From an uncultured Anaerolineaceae bacterium (GTDB lineage: Bacteria > Chloroflexota > Anaerolineae > Promineifilales > Promineifilaceae): a stretch of 51,377 nucleotides of DNA. Below, piece by piece: positions 39,532 to 47,826 of the stretch. The stretch is taken from NCBI GenBank assembly GCA_937967805.1, contig CALBTC010000139.1, forward strand, positions 1-51,377, written 5' to 3'. Below the pieces are notes generated by a model that ran no database searches, was not told the DNA's origin, and saw nothing but the letters and a program-made list of their open reading frames with translations. The translations under genes were made by a program, and so were the position numbers. Numbering within the stretch: the stretch's first letter is position 1; every line of letters starts with the position of its first letter.

Positions 39532-40758
39532 ATGTTAGACGTCAATAAAATCCGCAGCGATTTTCCTATTTTGCAGAAAGAGGTGTACCCAGGTGTGCCG
39601 CTGATTTACCTGGACAGTGCTGCCTCTTCGCAAAAGCCGCTGCCGGTTATCGAGGCGATGAACGATTACTACCGCCAAACCAACGCTAATGTTCATCGCG
39701 GTATCCACTATTTAAGCGAAGCAGCGACCAATGCCTACGAAGGGGCGCGGGAGCACATCGCCCGCTTCATCAACGCCGCCGATCCGGCCGAACTGATTTA
39801 CGTGCGCAATGCCACCGAGGGATTTAACCTGGTGGCTCAAAGTTGGGGACGGGCCAATTTGCAGCCCGGCGATGAAATTTTGATCACGGCAATGGAGCAT
39901 CATGCCAACATCGTGCCCTGGCAAATCTTGGCGGAACAGATTGGCATTGTGGTGCGGCATCTGCCCTTTTTGCCTGATGGCACGCTGGATTTGGAGAAGC
40001 TGCCGCAACTGCTGACGGAAAAGACGAAGCTGTTTAGTTTTACGGCCGTTTCCAACGTCTTCGGCACGGTAAATCCAGTTAAAAAACTGGTAGATGCGGC
40101 CCACAGCGTTGGCGCCCTGGCAATGGTAGATGCCGCCCAGGCGGTGCCCCACATGCCGGTCGATGTGCAGGCGTGGGACAGCGACTTCATGGCTTTCTCC
40201 GGTCACAAGATGTGTGGTCCCACCGGCATTGGTATTTTGCACGGCAAGCGGCATCTGCTGGAAGCGATGCCCCCCTTCATGGGCGGTGGCGACATGATTC
40301 GCCGGGTGACGCTAGAAGGCTCCACCTGGAATGAACTGCCGCACAAGTTTGAGGCGGGTACGCCAAGTATTGCCGAGGGAATTGGTTTGGGAACGGCCGT
40401 CGACTATCTCACTGACCTGGGCATGGAAAACGTCCACGCCTACGAGCAGTATATTACCAATTATGCCCTGGAAGCATTAAGCGAAGTGGACAATCTGCAA
40501 ATTTTAGGGCCGTCCGCAGCGCAGCGGGGCGGAGTAGCTTCTTTCACAATTGAGGGTCTCCACCCGCACGATATTGCCGAGCTGCTGGACAAAGACGGCA
40601 TTGCCATTCGCGCCGGGCATCACTGTGCCATGCCGCTGCATCATGAACTTGGCATCAATTCATCGGCGCGGGCCAGCTTTTACATTCACACTACCACCGA
40701 AGAGGTAGACAAGCTGGTCCAGAGCCTCAACCGGGCCAAGAAAATTTTCCGGTTGTAG
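39532..40758 (+). CDS. sufS: Cysteine desulfurase SufS
   Basis: 408 residues from ATG 39532 (AGGA about 15 bases upstream; weak). PLP enzyme that takes sulfur from cysteine as a persulfide. PLP lysine K226 in AFSGHKMCGPTGIG, and TAMEHHANIVPWQ near the cofactor. Catalytic C365 in RAGHHCAMPLHHELG, the type II (SufS) form with a short active-site loop. Followed by sufU, its sulfur-accepting partner in many bacteria. A start at 39508 is possible but adds eight unconserved residues. Confidence 0.96.
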   Translation: MLDVNKIRSDFPILQKEVYPGVPLIYLDSAASSQKPLPVIEAMNDYYRQTNANVHRGIHYLSEAATNAYEGAREHIARFINAADPAELIYVRNATEGFNLVAQSWGRANLQPGDEILITAMEHHANIVPWQILAEQIGIVVRHLPFLPDGTLDLEKLPQLLTEKTKLFSFTAVSNVFGTVNPVKKLVDAAHSVGALAMVDAAQAVPHMPVDVQAWDSDFMAFSGHKMCGPTGIGILHGKRHLLEAMPPFMGGGDMIRRVTLEGSTWNELPHKFEAGTPSIAEGIGLGTAVDYLTDLGMENVHAYEQYITNYALEALSEVDNLQILGPSAAQRGGVASFTIEGLHPHDIAELLDKDGIAIRAGHHCAMPLHHELGINSSARASFYIHTTTEEVDKLVQSLNRAKKIFRL

Positions 40759-40825
40759 CTGAACTGAATTTTGAAGTAATGTTAGAAGAGCCTGGATCAA
40801 TCTCCGGTCTCCAATATCAAAAATT

Positions 40826-41236
40826 ATGGACGAAAGTATCTATCGCGAACAAATCATAGACCTGTACGAGCACCCGCTCAACCGGGGGCATTTGGAAACG
40901 GCCGATTGGTCATACGAAGAAGACAATCCCCTCTGTGGTGACGTCATTCGTATCGAGGTTAAGCTGGACGATCAGCAGCGCGTCGCCGAGGTCGCCTGGA
41001 GCGGCGACGGCTGCGCCATCAGCCAGGCCGCCGCTTCCCTGCTCACCGAAGAGATCAAGGGCAAAACCCTGGAAGAAATACGCAATTTCGACAAAGATGA
41101 GCTGCTTGATCTGGTTGGCGTTCAACTGAGCATGGCCCGTGTCAAGTGCGCCCTGCTCTCCCTCAAAGTGCTCAAAGCCGGTGCCTACGGCATGCCCGAT
41201 CCTAAAGAATTACGCCACACTGATAAAACCAATTGA
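40826..41236 (+). CDS. sufU: SufU/IscU-type scaffold or sulfur-transfer protein
   Basis: 136 residues. Three cysteines C37 (NPLCGD), C63 (GDGCAIS) and C108 (RVKCALL) with D39 form the zinc or cluster site. The RVKCALLSLKVLK ending and position after sufS point to SufU, which relays persulfide from SufS. However, the C63-C108 spacing is shorter than in B. subtilis SufU and closer to IscU, as I recall them. ATG with no strong ribosome site. After its stop the sequence changes to an AT-rich accessory stretch; TTGACA overlapping the stop codon (41233-41238) may be a promoter for hicA. Confidence 0.92.
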   Translation: MDESIYREQIIDLYEHPLNRGHLETADWSYEEDNPLCGDVIRIEVKLDDQQRVAEVAWSGDGCAISQAAASLLTEEIKGKTLEEIRNFDKDELLDLVGVQLSMARVKCALLSLKVLKAGAYGMPDPKELRHTDKTN

Positions 41237-41264
41237 CAGTGTGTATAGTGTGTATTAAACTCAC

Positions 41265-41459
41265 ATGAAGAGTCGGGATGTTATAAAACGATTAACCCAA
41301 GATGGCTGGATTTTAGTTCATATCAAGGGCAGTCATCATCAATACAAGCATCCTGAAAAATCTGGTCGAGTGACTGTACCACATCCAAAGCGTGATTTGC
41401 CAAAGGGCACGTTGCGCAGCATATTTCGTCAGGCAGGTTGGGATTGGCCGCCGAGGTGA
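41265..41459 (+). CDS. hicA: HicA-type toxin (mRNA interferase)
   Basis: 64 residues, the usual HicA length, with a double-stranded RNA-binding-like fold: VIKRLTQDGWILVHIKGSHHQYKHP includes the catalytic histidine in GSHH, then VTVPHPKRDLPKGTLRSIFRQAG. HicA cleaves mRNA and stalls growth unless bound by HicB. Overlapping copies of GTGTGTAT just upstream (41239-41255) could be a HicB operator. hicB starts four bases downstream. Confidence 0.93.
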   Translation: MKSRDVIKRLTQDGWILVHIKGSHHQYKHPEKSGRVTVPHPKRDLPKGTLRSIFRQAGWDWPPR

Positions 41460-41462
41460 TTC

Positions 41463-41867
41463 ATGAGATTTCCAGTTGTAATTCATAAAGACCTAGATAG
41501 TGATTACGGTGTTACCGTTCCCGATTTACCCGGCTGTTTTTCGGCTGGGGAAACGGTTGACGAAGCACTTACAGAAGTGGTTGAAGCAATTGAAACTCAT
41601 TTAGAGGGAATGCTGCTAGATTCCGAGCCGATTCCCACGCCAAAAACAATCGAGTTTTATAAAGATGCTCCTGAATTTGCAGATGGCATTTGGGCTGTTG
41701 TAAATGTGGATATTTCAAGGTTGTCTGGACGTTCTAAGCGCGTAAACATTACAATTCCAGAGCGTTTACTTTCTTTAATGGATCAGTACGTCGCAGAACG
41801 GGGCGAAACGCGTTCGGGACTTATTGCCCAAGCCACTATGGAGTACATTGCCACTCATCGCCAATAA
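41463..41867 (+). CDS. hicB: HicB-type antitoxin
   Basis: 134 residues. N-terminal partial RNase H-like fold (FPVVIHKDLDSDYGVTVPDLPGCFSAGETVDEALTEV, about 3-40) binds the toxin. The C-terminal ribbon-helix-helix (RVNITIPERLLSLMDQYVAERGETRSGLIAQATMEYI) binds DNA for autoregulation. Length and order match type II hicAB modules. Both genes lie in the AT-rich insert between sufU and the Rieske gene. Confidence 0.93.
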   Translation: MRFPVVIHKDLDSDYGVTVPDLPGCFSAGETVDEALTEVVEAIETHLEGMLLDSEPIPTPKTIEFYKDAPEFADGIWAVVNVDISRLSGRSKRVNITIPERLLSLMDQYVAERGETRSGLIAQATMEYIATHRQ

Positions 41868-41914
41868 ATAATAAATAAGGAAATCAATGCTTTGACAGAA
41901 ATTGGGGATAAACG

Positions 41915-42115
41915 ATGACACACCTGGAGCGAGAAGAGCAGGAAATTCTGGAAGCATTTGAGCAAGGAAAGCTGCAATCTGTAGTTAATTTGGAAAGCGA
42001 GCTAAAAAAGCATCAAGGATATGCGTCCGAAACCTTCAAAAAACACAAAGGAAGCCAGAGTGGTGCGGTGAGAACACGGCCTACAACCAAAGAGGGTAAG
42101 TTGAGGTGCAAATGA
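41915..42115 (+). pseudogene. Probable truncated CopG-like antitoxin remnant
   Basis: 66 residues. The first 45 (LEREEQEILEAFEQGKLQSV, then ELKKHQGYASETFKKHK) resemble the N-terminal part of CopG/BrnA-like antitoxins that normally continue into a ribbon-helix-helix of about 35 residues. Here the continuation is replaced by a basic, unrelated tail (GSQSGAVRTRPTTKEGKLRCK), so the DNA-binding half seems lost. The stop overlaps the ATG of the next gene (ATGA), which suggests it is still translated. No toxin partner is seen beside it. May also be a small intact protein of unknown role. Confidence 0.5.
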
Positions 42116-42678
42116 ATTCCGAGACAGTACTTGCCGTCTTATCAAGTTCATTTTTGACTGCTTTGTTAACCTCAGTTGCTTCAGTATTGATTCAAACATA
42201 CCTTAGAAAGATAGATTACGAAGATGAATACTATAAGCAGGTCATCGGTAAAAGGTTAAAAGTGTACGAGTTTATCGAGAAACAGATAGCACTTCTGAAA
42301 TCATCTGTTTTAGACAATGATAAACAAATGTATCACACGATTTTTGCATTTAGCGAGAAGGAATACTATGAATTTCAACAGAATCTATTTGCTTCCGTTT
42401 CAAATAATATGTGGATAAGCGATGAAACGAGTAGGCGCTTGATCAAGCTGAATCGACTTTTGCTGAATATAGGCAAAGATTTTGAGTTTGATGGCTTAAA
42501 AGAAGTTGGAAAAGCTCACTACAAAGAAATTGCCTTATTGCGAGACGAGATAGAGAAATTGTACAGAAAAGATATGCTTGAATTACATAAGGTTAGACCA
42601 TTTTTAGAACGAAGAGCCTCCTCAGAGCCTGTCTTTCAGTCGGTAGACGAGGTTTTTGGGCCGGATTCAATCGAATGA
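42112..42678 (+). CDS. Unknown accessory protein with N-terminal membrane segment
   Basis: 188 residues from ATG 42112 (GAGG five bases upstream), four-base overlap with the preceding small gene. One hydrophobic segment (about 7-26, VLSSSFLTALLTSVASVLIQ), then a charged, helical domain rich in Lys/Glu/Tyr (EYYKQVIGKRLKVYEFIEKQIALLKS, later HYKEIALLRDEIEKLY). Not recognised; the architecture resembles small membrane-anchored helical proteins of defence or accessory islands, but no catalytic motif is seen. Very AT-rich compared with the surrounding suf and gyrA genes, and without any ACGGCCGT site, suggesting recent transfer with hicAB. Confidence 0.7.
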   Translation: MNSETVLAVLSSSFLTALLTSVASVLIQTYLRKIDYEDEYYKQVIGKRLKVYEFIEKQIALLKSSVLDNDKQMYHTIFAFSEKEYYEFQQNLFASVSNNMWISDETSRRLIKLNRLLLNIGKDFEFDGLKEVGKAHYKEIALLRDEIEKLYRKDMLELHKVRPFLERRASSEPVFQSVDEVFGPDSIE

Positions 42679-42715
42679 AGCGCTAAAATTCTATTCAAAT
42701 TATGGGATTAGAAAA

Positions 42716-43033
42716 TTGACTGAATTTGTAAAAGTTGCTCGTGTTGCGGATATTCCTCCTGGGGAAAGAAAATTCCACGATTTTGATTACGAAACGGTTA
42801 TTATCTTGAACGTAGACGGTGAGTTTTACTGTATCGCCGATTTGTGCTCGCATGATGACGGGCCGCTAGAAGATGGTCCGCTGGATGGGTACAAAATTGA
42901 ATGTCCGCGCCACGGGGCTTGCTTTGATGTGCGTACAGGCGCTGTTTTAGCATTGCCCGCTACCGCACCTATCCCAACCTATGAAGTTAAAGTGGAGGAT
43001 GGTGATATTTATATCGAAAATCTTGACGAATAA
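42716..43033 (+). CDS. Rieske-type [2Fe-2S] ferredoxin
   Basis: 105 residues from TTG 42716 (GGGA seven bases upstream). Cluster ligands C-S-H (in [10 protein letters not shown]) and C-P-R-H (in [11 protein letters not shown]) are both present. The length and [22 protein letters not shown] ending match stand-alone ferredoxins of the NirD/BphF class found next to suf genes. Relatives usually start MTEFVKVA; here the same sequence follows TTG, so the ATG was probably lost at the junction with the inserted accessory genes. An upstream ATG at 42656 would overlap the previous gene by 23 bases and adds a non-conserved stretch. Electron-transfer partner unknown. Confidence 0.88.
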   Translation: MTEFVKVARVADIPPGERKFHDFDYETVIILNVDGEFYCIADLCSHDDGPLEDGPLDGYKIECPRHGACFDVRTGAVLALPATAPIPTYEVKVEDGDIYIENLDE

Positions 43034-43061
43034 AGTTGTTGAAAGAATCCCAACAGAGTAT

Positions 43062-43090
43062 AAAAGGCGCTGCAAATAGCGCCTTTTTTT
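43062..43090 (+). terminator. Intrinsic terminator after the suf/Rieske operon
   Basis: GGCGC (43066-43070), loop TGCAAATA, GCGCC (43079-43083), then seven T. Flanking AAAA and TTTT extend the stem. Confidence 0.92.
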
Positions 43091-43092
43091 GT

Positions 43093-43121
43093 TTGACAGT
43101 CTGGCCTAAATTGCCTATATT
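43093..43121 (+). promoter_or_regulatory. Sigma-70-type promoter of gyrA
   Basis: TTGACA (43093-43098), 17 bases, TATATT (43116-43121), directly after the terminator T-run. The predicted start near 43128 leaves a leader of about 37 bases to the gyrA ATG. Confidence 0.85.
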
Positions 43122-43164
43122 TAGCCTCCAAATTAGAACAAATATTTCAATAAACGATAACGAT

Positions 43165-45687
43165 ATGGAAATTGGTCTGGTAAAACAAGTAAACATTGAT
43201 TCCGAGGTGCGTGAATCGTACCTGAGCTATGCCATGAGCGTCATTGTGTCGCGGGCCCCGCCAGATGCGCGGGACGGCCTAAAGCCGGTGCAGCGGCGCA
43301 TCTTATATGCGATGTACGACATGGGCTTACGGCCGAATACCTCATTCAAAAAGTCGGCGCGCGTTGTGGGTGAGGTGCTGGGTAAGTACCATCCACATAG
43401 CGATACGGCCGTCTACGATGCCATGGTCCGCCTGGCGCAAGATTTCTCCATGCGCTACACGTTGGTAGAAGGGCAGGGCAACTTTGGCTCGATTGACGGC
43501 GACGCCGCTGCGGCCATGCGCTACACTGAAGCCCGCCTTTCCAACATGGGCTACGACATGCTGGAAGACATCGGCAAAGAGACCGTTGATTTCATCACCA
43601 ACTTTGACGACTCCCTTAGCGAACCGTCTGTTTTGCCCGCCACCATCCCCAATTTGCTGGTTAATGGTGCCTCCGGCATCGCTGTCGGTATGGCCACCAG
43701 TATTCCGCCGCACAACCTGGGCGAAGTCATTGATGCCCTCACCTTCATGCTGGACCAGTGGGACCGGCTGGACGACATCTCACTATCTGACCTGATGCAC
43801 TTTATCAAAGGACCAGATTTCCCCACCGGCGGGCTGGTATTCCGCTATCGCGAAAAGAAAGGGGTGGAGTCTGACGCCATTGCCAGCGCCTACGCCACCG
43901 GACGCGGCCGGGTGACGGTGCGGGCCAAAGCGCATGTAGAAGAGATGGGGCGCAACAAGTCACGCATTGTCATCACTGAACTGCCTTACCAGGCCAATAA
44001 AACCAACTTGCTTGGCCGCATCGCCGATTTGCACCGGGACGGCAAGATTGAAGGATTGACCGATCTGCGCGATGAATCGGACCGTAACGGGATGCGCATT
44101 ATATTGGAAACAACGCGCAACGTGGAGCCAGAGGACGTGCTGGCCGACCTGTTCCGCCTGACACCGATGCAGAGCACGTTTAGCATCTCGCTTTTGGCGC
44201 TGGTGAACGGCGAGCCGCGTGTGCTGACGCTCAAACAGGCGCTGCGTGTTTACCTGGACCATCGTCAGGAGATTGTGCGGCGACGCTCCGAATACGATTT
44301 GGAGAAAGCGCGCAATCGGGCCCACATTTTGGAAGGGCTGCTGATTGCCCTGGATAATCTGGACGCGGTCATTGATATGATTCGCCGCTCACGCACGGTG
44401 GAGACAGCCAAGAATAATCTCATCAAGCAGTTTAAGCTGACCGAGATGCAGGCCCAGGCGATTTTAGACATGCAACTGCGCCGTTTGGCAGCATTGGAAC
44501 GGCGTAAAATTCAGGATGAGCACAAGGAACTGTTGAACCAGATTAAATATCTGGAGAAACTGTTGTCTAAACCGGCTCTGATGCGCGAGCTCATCAAAGA
44601 AGAGTTGCTGGCAGTGAAAGAAAAGTACCAGGACGTGCGCCGCACGCAGATTATTGACAGCGGCGATGTGAAGGTCCTATCGGCATCTGACCTGCTGCCG
44701 GACGAGCAGGTGTGGGTGATGATTGGCGAGAAGGGCACAGTAGCCCGAACCACATCGCCGGAGATGGTGCGCATTCCATTGAAACCTACTGAGCAGCCTT
44801 TTGCCCTGTTGGAGGCGAATACGCAGGATATTTTGTATTTATTTGCCGCAGACGGCCGTTCCGTCAGCCTGCCCGTTTACCAGCTCCCCCAGGCGGTTGA
44901 GCTGGGCAAAGGCAGCCATTGGGCTGACCTGACCGGACTGTCGCGGCGCGATCATCTGGCGGCGGCTCAGGTGCTGCCGGGCAATGCCACCGGCTACGTC
45001 TTCCTAACGACATTAGCCGGTGTGGTCAAGCGCGTGCGGGTCGAGGATTTGCCCGGAATCACGTCGGAGCCGTTTGTGGTGATGAACGTGCCGGATGATG
45101 ACGCATTGGGCTGGGCCGAGCTGACCTCGGGCGAAGAAGAGGTGCTGCTGGCAACGGCTGCCGGGCAGTCGATTCGTTTTAAGGAAGATGAGGTACGGCC
45201 GTCTGGCTTACCGGCCGGTGGAGTATACGGCATCAAGTTGGCTAATGAGGCCGACGGCGTGGTTGCTATGTCCGTAGTGGACCCGGATGGCTATTTGTGG
45301 AGTATTACCGACAATGGTCTGGCTAAAGCAACGGTTATGAGCGAATATCCCACGCAGGGGCGGCATGGCCAGGGCGTGCGCAACGTCAATCTGCCCAAGG
45401 ATGCGGCCGAAGTTGTGGCCGCCGTCATTGGCTCCGAGGATACGCAGATCCTCATTACCACCGGCATTGGCTCAACTAAGAAATTAAAATTGAAAGATAC
45501 GTATATGGGCAGCCGGGCCGTGAAACCGCGTGCCGTGATGACCATTGGCCAACGCAACCGCATCACCGGCGCCTTGTGCATGGTTAGCCGCCCGGATGCC
45601 GTGGATGACGAGGAAGAAACGGCCGTTCTTCCGCAACAATTATCCTTGATTGATTCCCCCAATGGCGGAAAAAAGAAAAAAAAGTAA
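43165..45687 (+). CDS. gyrA: DNA gyrase subunit A (type IIA topoisomerase A subunit)
   Basis: 840 residues from ATG 43165; a longer frame from 43036 would cross the terminator and promoter. Catalytic tyrosine Y120 in [11 protein letters not shown]. The quinolone-determining region reads [17 protein letters not shown]: Ser79 stands where E. coli GyrA has Gly81, Thr81 corresponds to Ser83, and Asp85 to Asp87. The C-terminal beta-propeller is present, but its GyrA box is altered (QGRHGQG instead of QRRGGKG), so wrapping activity may differ and a ParC-like role is not excluded. Ends in a Lys-rich tail encoded by A-runs. Monocistronic from its own promoter; ACGGCCGT occurs four times inside. Confidence 0.9.
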   Translation: MEIGLVKQVNIDSEVRESYLSYAMSVIVSRAPPDARDGLKPVQRRILYAMYDMGLRPNTSFKKSARVVGEVLGKYHPHSDTAVYDAMVRLAQDFSMRYTLVEGQGNFGSIDGDAAAAMRYTEARLSNMGYDMLEDIGKETVDFITNFDDSLSEPSVLPATIPNLLVNGASGIAVGMATSIPPHNLGEVIDALTFMLDQWDRLDDISLSDLMHFIKGPDFPTGGLVFRYREKKGVESDAIASAYATGRGRVTVRAKAHVEEMGRNKSRIVITELPYQANKTNLLGRIADLHRDGKIEGLTDLRDESDRNGMRIILETTRNVEPEDVLADLFRLTPMQSTFSISLLALVNGEPRVLTLKQALRVYLDHRQEIVRRRSEYDLEKARNRAHILEGLLIALDNLDAVIDMIRRSRTVETAKNNLIKQFKLTEMQAQAILDMQLRRLAALERRKIQDEHKELLNQIKYLEKLLSKPALMRELIKEELLAVKEKYQDVRRTQIIDSGDVKVLSASDLLPDEQVWVMIGEKGTVARTTSPEMVRIPLKPTEQPFALLEANTQDILYLFAADGRSVSLPVYQLPQAVELGKGSHWADLTGLSRRDHLAAAQVLPGNATGYVFLTTLAGVVKRVRVEDLPGITSEPFVVMNVPDDDALGWAELTSGEEEVLLATAAGQSIRFKEDEVRPSGLPAGGVYGIKLANEADGVVAMSVVDPDGYLWSITDNGLAKATVMSEYPTQGRHGQGVRNVNLPKDAAEVVAAVIGSEDTQILITTGIGSTKKLKLKDTYMGSRAVKPRAVMTIGQRNRITGALCMVSRPDAVDDEEETAVLPQQLSLIDSPNGGKKKKK

Positions 45688-45763
45688 AATCTATACTATA
45701 ATTAGGTAAACCACAGAACCAATACGATGTGCATACTTGACTTGGCCAACGGAGATTTTCACC

Positions 45764-46243
45764 ATGAATTATAAGGATCAATGGGCGACAGACGAGGAAG
45801 GGAACCAATTTATTTTTACAGTTGAAATGCAGCGGCAGTTGGCACAGGCAGGTTTGCCGATAGAGCCAGCTTCCTTATCAGACCTGGAGATGGCTACCCC
45901 CACACTGCCGCCTCTCAAATCGGCAACAGATAAGTCTAATTCTGCATCATCCCCCGCTTCCCAAAGGGAGGATGAGGAGATAGAGATGCCCGATACGATT
46001 CAAATCGATCCGCAGACCGGTAAGTATCTCGGCCGTATGAAATGGTACAACAGCCAAAAAGGATATGGCTTCATTATGCGCGGTGGCGGTGAAGAGATTT
46101 TCTTCCATAAATCCAATACCGTTCATGACCCAGACAAAATTCAGGAAGGCCAGTGGGTTTTGTATGACGTCGAAGAGACTCGCAAAGGGCCGGAAGCCAC
46201 CGATGTAGAATCGTACGAAGGAGACACCTCTCTTCTTGCTTGA
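45764..46243 (+). CDS. Cold-shock-domain protein with N-terminal extension
   Basis: 159 residues from ATG 45764 (GGAG nine bases upstream). The C-terminal cold-shock domain (about 93-155) has GRMKWYNSQKGYGFIM with RNP1 and EEIFFHKS with RNP2, so it binds single-stranded RNA or DNA. The first 85 residues are low-complexity, rich in Pro/Ser/Glu, with no known domain; ordinary Csp proteins lack this part. A TATAAT at 45697-45702 may be its -10 box; no -35 is clear. Ends at a strong terminator. Confidence 0.88.
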   Translation: MNYKDQWATDEEGNQFIFTVEMQRQLAQAGLPIEPASLSDLEMATPTLPPLKSATDKSNSASSPASQREDEEIEMPDTIQIDPQTGKYLGRMKWYNSQKGYGFIMRGGGEEIFFHKSNTVHDPDKIQEGQWVLYDVEETRKGPEATDVESYEGDTSLLA

Positions 46244-46270
46244 TTTTTTGAGTCTTCCTCTTTTATAAAG

Positions 46271-46304
46271 AAAAAAGACCTGGTTGTAGCCAGGTCTTTT
46301 TTTT
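46271..46304. terminator. Bidirectional intrinsic terminator
   Basis: AGACCTGG (46276-46283) and CCAGGTCT (46290-46297) form the stem, with A-runs left and eight T right. It separates the convergent cold-shock and PH-like genes and can serve both strands. Confidence 0.93.
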
Positions 46305-46321
46305 AATGAACGGTTTGAAAT

Positions 46322-47095
46322 TTATTCTTCTTCCTCTTCATTATATTCGTCAGTTGGAATTACCTTTTGTGGCTCGGGGAAAACCACTTCTTGCGGGGAG
46401 GGGAAGACAACCTTTTGTGGTCCACCGGCCGGGATGGTAAAGATGAGCCGTTTCAGGGCAAAAACATCATCCGGCATAACGTCTGGAATAATGAGGGCAT
46501 CACCGACGCGTGCCGTACCTTCTACAAAACGGTAGGCTGTCAGGCTCAGATACAGATCTCGCGCTCCGGTTATAAACTGAAAGACACGCCATACTGGATT
46601 GCGTGACCAGTTTGTATCAACGACTTGTGGCAGCCCTTTTAGCTCAATATTATCAACCAAAAAACGGGAGCCTGGCTGCGGAAGTGAAATAATAAGTCGG
46701 GCATTGGTTTTTAATAAGCGCCACTGCCGGTACTCGATGCGTTCCAAAGTGCCATAAATTATCAGAATAATGAGCAGCCCAAAGGGAATTAGGGCTAAAT
46801 AGGGTGAAAGAACCAGGCTAAATAAGGATAGCAGGAGGAGCGCTGATGAGAATAGAAGAGTAGCCCCCAACAGATAATTGAAATAGTGAAAAACAATCCC
46901 CCCGATAATATCACGATACCAGGCCATACGAATTTCAAGCTGAGGTTCTTCATTGGGTAGTAGGCGTTCTTCCAGAGCCTCCGGCTGGAAAGTATCTTCA
47001 ATATTCCAGCGAAAGTTCCGCGGCAGGCGATGCCAGTAGCTGTTAAGCAGCCCGATAAATCCTGTTCCTGCTTCTCTAGGCCTCCGTTTGCTCAT
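46322..47095 (-). CDS. Membrane protein with bacterial PH-like domain
   Basis: 257 residues. Two adjacent hydrophobic segments (about 72-100 and 103-122, LLGATLLFSSALLLLSLFSLVL and LALIPFGLLIILIIYG) are followed by a domain beginning RIEYRQWRLLKTNARLIIS and ending DVMPDDVFALKRLIF. That pattern fits a bacterial PH (bPH2-like) domain. The C terminus is acidic (DEYNEEEEE) after short repeats VVFPxPQ. The N terminus is basic. The gene lies 22 bases downstream of the LysM gene on the same strand, so both may act at the envelope. The role is unknown. Confidence 0.7.
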   Translation of the reverse strand: MSKRRPREAGTGFIGLLNSYWHRLPRNFRWNIEDTFQPEALEERLLPNEEPQLEIRMAWYRDIIGGIVFHYFNYLLGATLLFSSALLLLSLFSLVLSPYLALIPFGLLIILIIYGTLERIEYRQWRLLKTNARLIISLPQPGSRFLVDNIELKGLPQVVDTNWSRNPVWRVFQFITGARDLYLSLTAYRFVEGTARVGDALIIPDVMPDDVFALKRLIFTIPAGGPQKVVFPSPQEVVFPEPQKVIPTDEYNEEEEE

Positions 47096-47116
47096 TGGTG
47101 AGTAGCTTTGTTTTGC

Positions 47117-47662
47117 TTACTTCGAAGGCGCCGGAATATTTAACACCTGTCCGGGCATAATCGTATGAGAAGTAAGCCCATTGACGACCATAATATCGTT
47201 TACGGTGGTGTGATATCTTTGCGCGATACCAAAAAGCGTATCTCCGGCAACAACGGTATATTGCGTTGGTCCAGTTTCTGGGCGAAGAGTGGGGTCTGTC
47301 GAACCGGGTGTTGGTGTGGCTGTCTGAACGATTATTATTGCAGTGGGCTGTGCCTGTGGCTGCACGATGGTTGTGGTCGTTTCCTCATTAAAAGAGTCAT
47401 CAATGATGCGCTCGCTGCGATTCTTGAACTCTTGAAATTCAACTGAACTGTCGGCATTTTCCAGCCGGTCGTTGGCCCAGGCAAAAACAAACGAATCAAC
47501 AAGCCAACCGACCACAAAGAAGGTGATAATCACCCCGATAAAATAGGTTATCAGTTTGCCAAGATTGAAAGAGCTAAAGGGGTCTTTGCGAAATAGCAAG
47601 AATGCAATAAAAGCAAACCCTAAAATTAGTGGGGCGAATTTTAAAAGCTCCAGAAAATCCAT
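47117..47662 (-). CDS. Membrane-anchored LysM-domain protein
   Basis: 181 residues: two hydrophobic segments (about 7-24 and 37-56), a helical charged part, a Thr/Pro-rich spacer (about 95-130) and one C-terminal LysM domain (about 134-178, QYTVVAGDTLFGIAQRYHTTVNDIMVVNG, then GQVLNIP) that binds peptidoglycan or chitin-like sugars. It probably tethers the membrane to the wall. ATG start; ribosome site AGGAG visible upstream on the minus strand. Placed between the lytic transglycosylase gene and the PH-like gene, all on the same strand. Confidence 0.88.
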   Translation of the reverse strand: MDFLELLKFAPLILGFAFIAFLLFRKDPFSSFNLGKLITYFIGVIITFFVVGWLVDSFVFAWANDRLENADSSVEFQEFKNRSERIIDDSFNEETTTTIVQPQAQPTAIIIVQTATPTPGSTDPTLRPETGPTQYTVVAGDTLFGIAQRYHTTVNDIMVVNGLTSHTIMPGQVLNIPAPSK

Positions 47663-47728
47663 CTTCTACTCCTTTCTGTTTTGCATGGCTTGAATGAGTG
47701 CGTATTCCTTGTTTCTCTGCGTTTAGCT

Positions 47729-47823
47729 AAGTAAGCGGTCTGCCTGATTAGAGGTCTGCTTACTTTAAGCCGTCCGCCCAATTAATTCTGCAGCGCCTGG
47801 ATGCGCCCTTATTCTGCGGACGG
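47729..47823. repeat. Two inverted repeats after the peptidoglycan hydrolase gene
   Basis: AAGTAAGC (47729-47736) pairs with GCTTACTT (47758-47765), and CCGTCCGC (47770-47777) with GCGGACGG (47816-47823), the latter just after the stop codon of the minus-strand gene. No T-run follows, so termination is only a guess. Confidence 0.5.
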
Positions 47824-47826
47824 TCA

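Noticed and set aside
41233..41261. TTGACA-N17-TAAACT as the hicA promoter
   Set aside because: The spacing is right, but transcription would begin inside the hicA start codon; kept only as a remark in the gene entries.
43036..43164. Upstream extension of gyrA by 43 codons
   Set aside because: It would run through a clear terminator and promoter; conserved sequence begins at ATG 43165.
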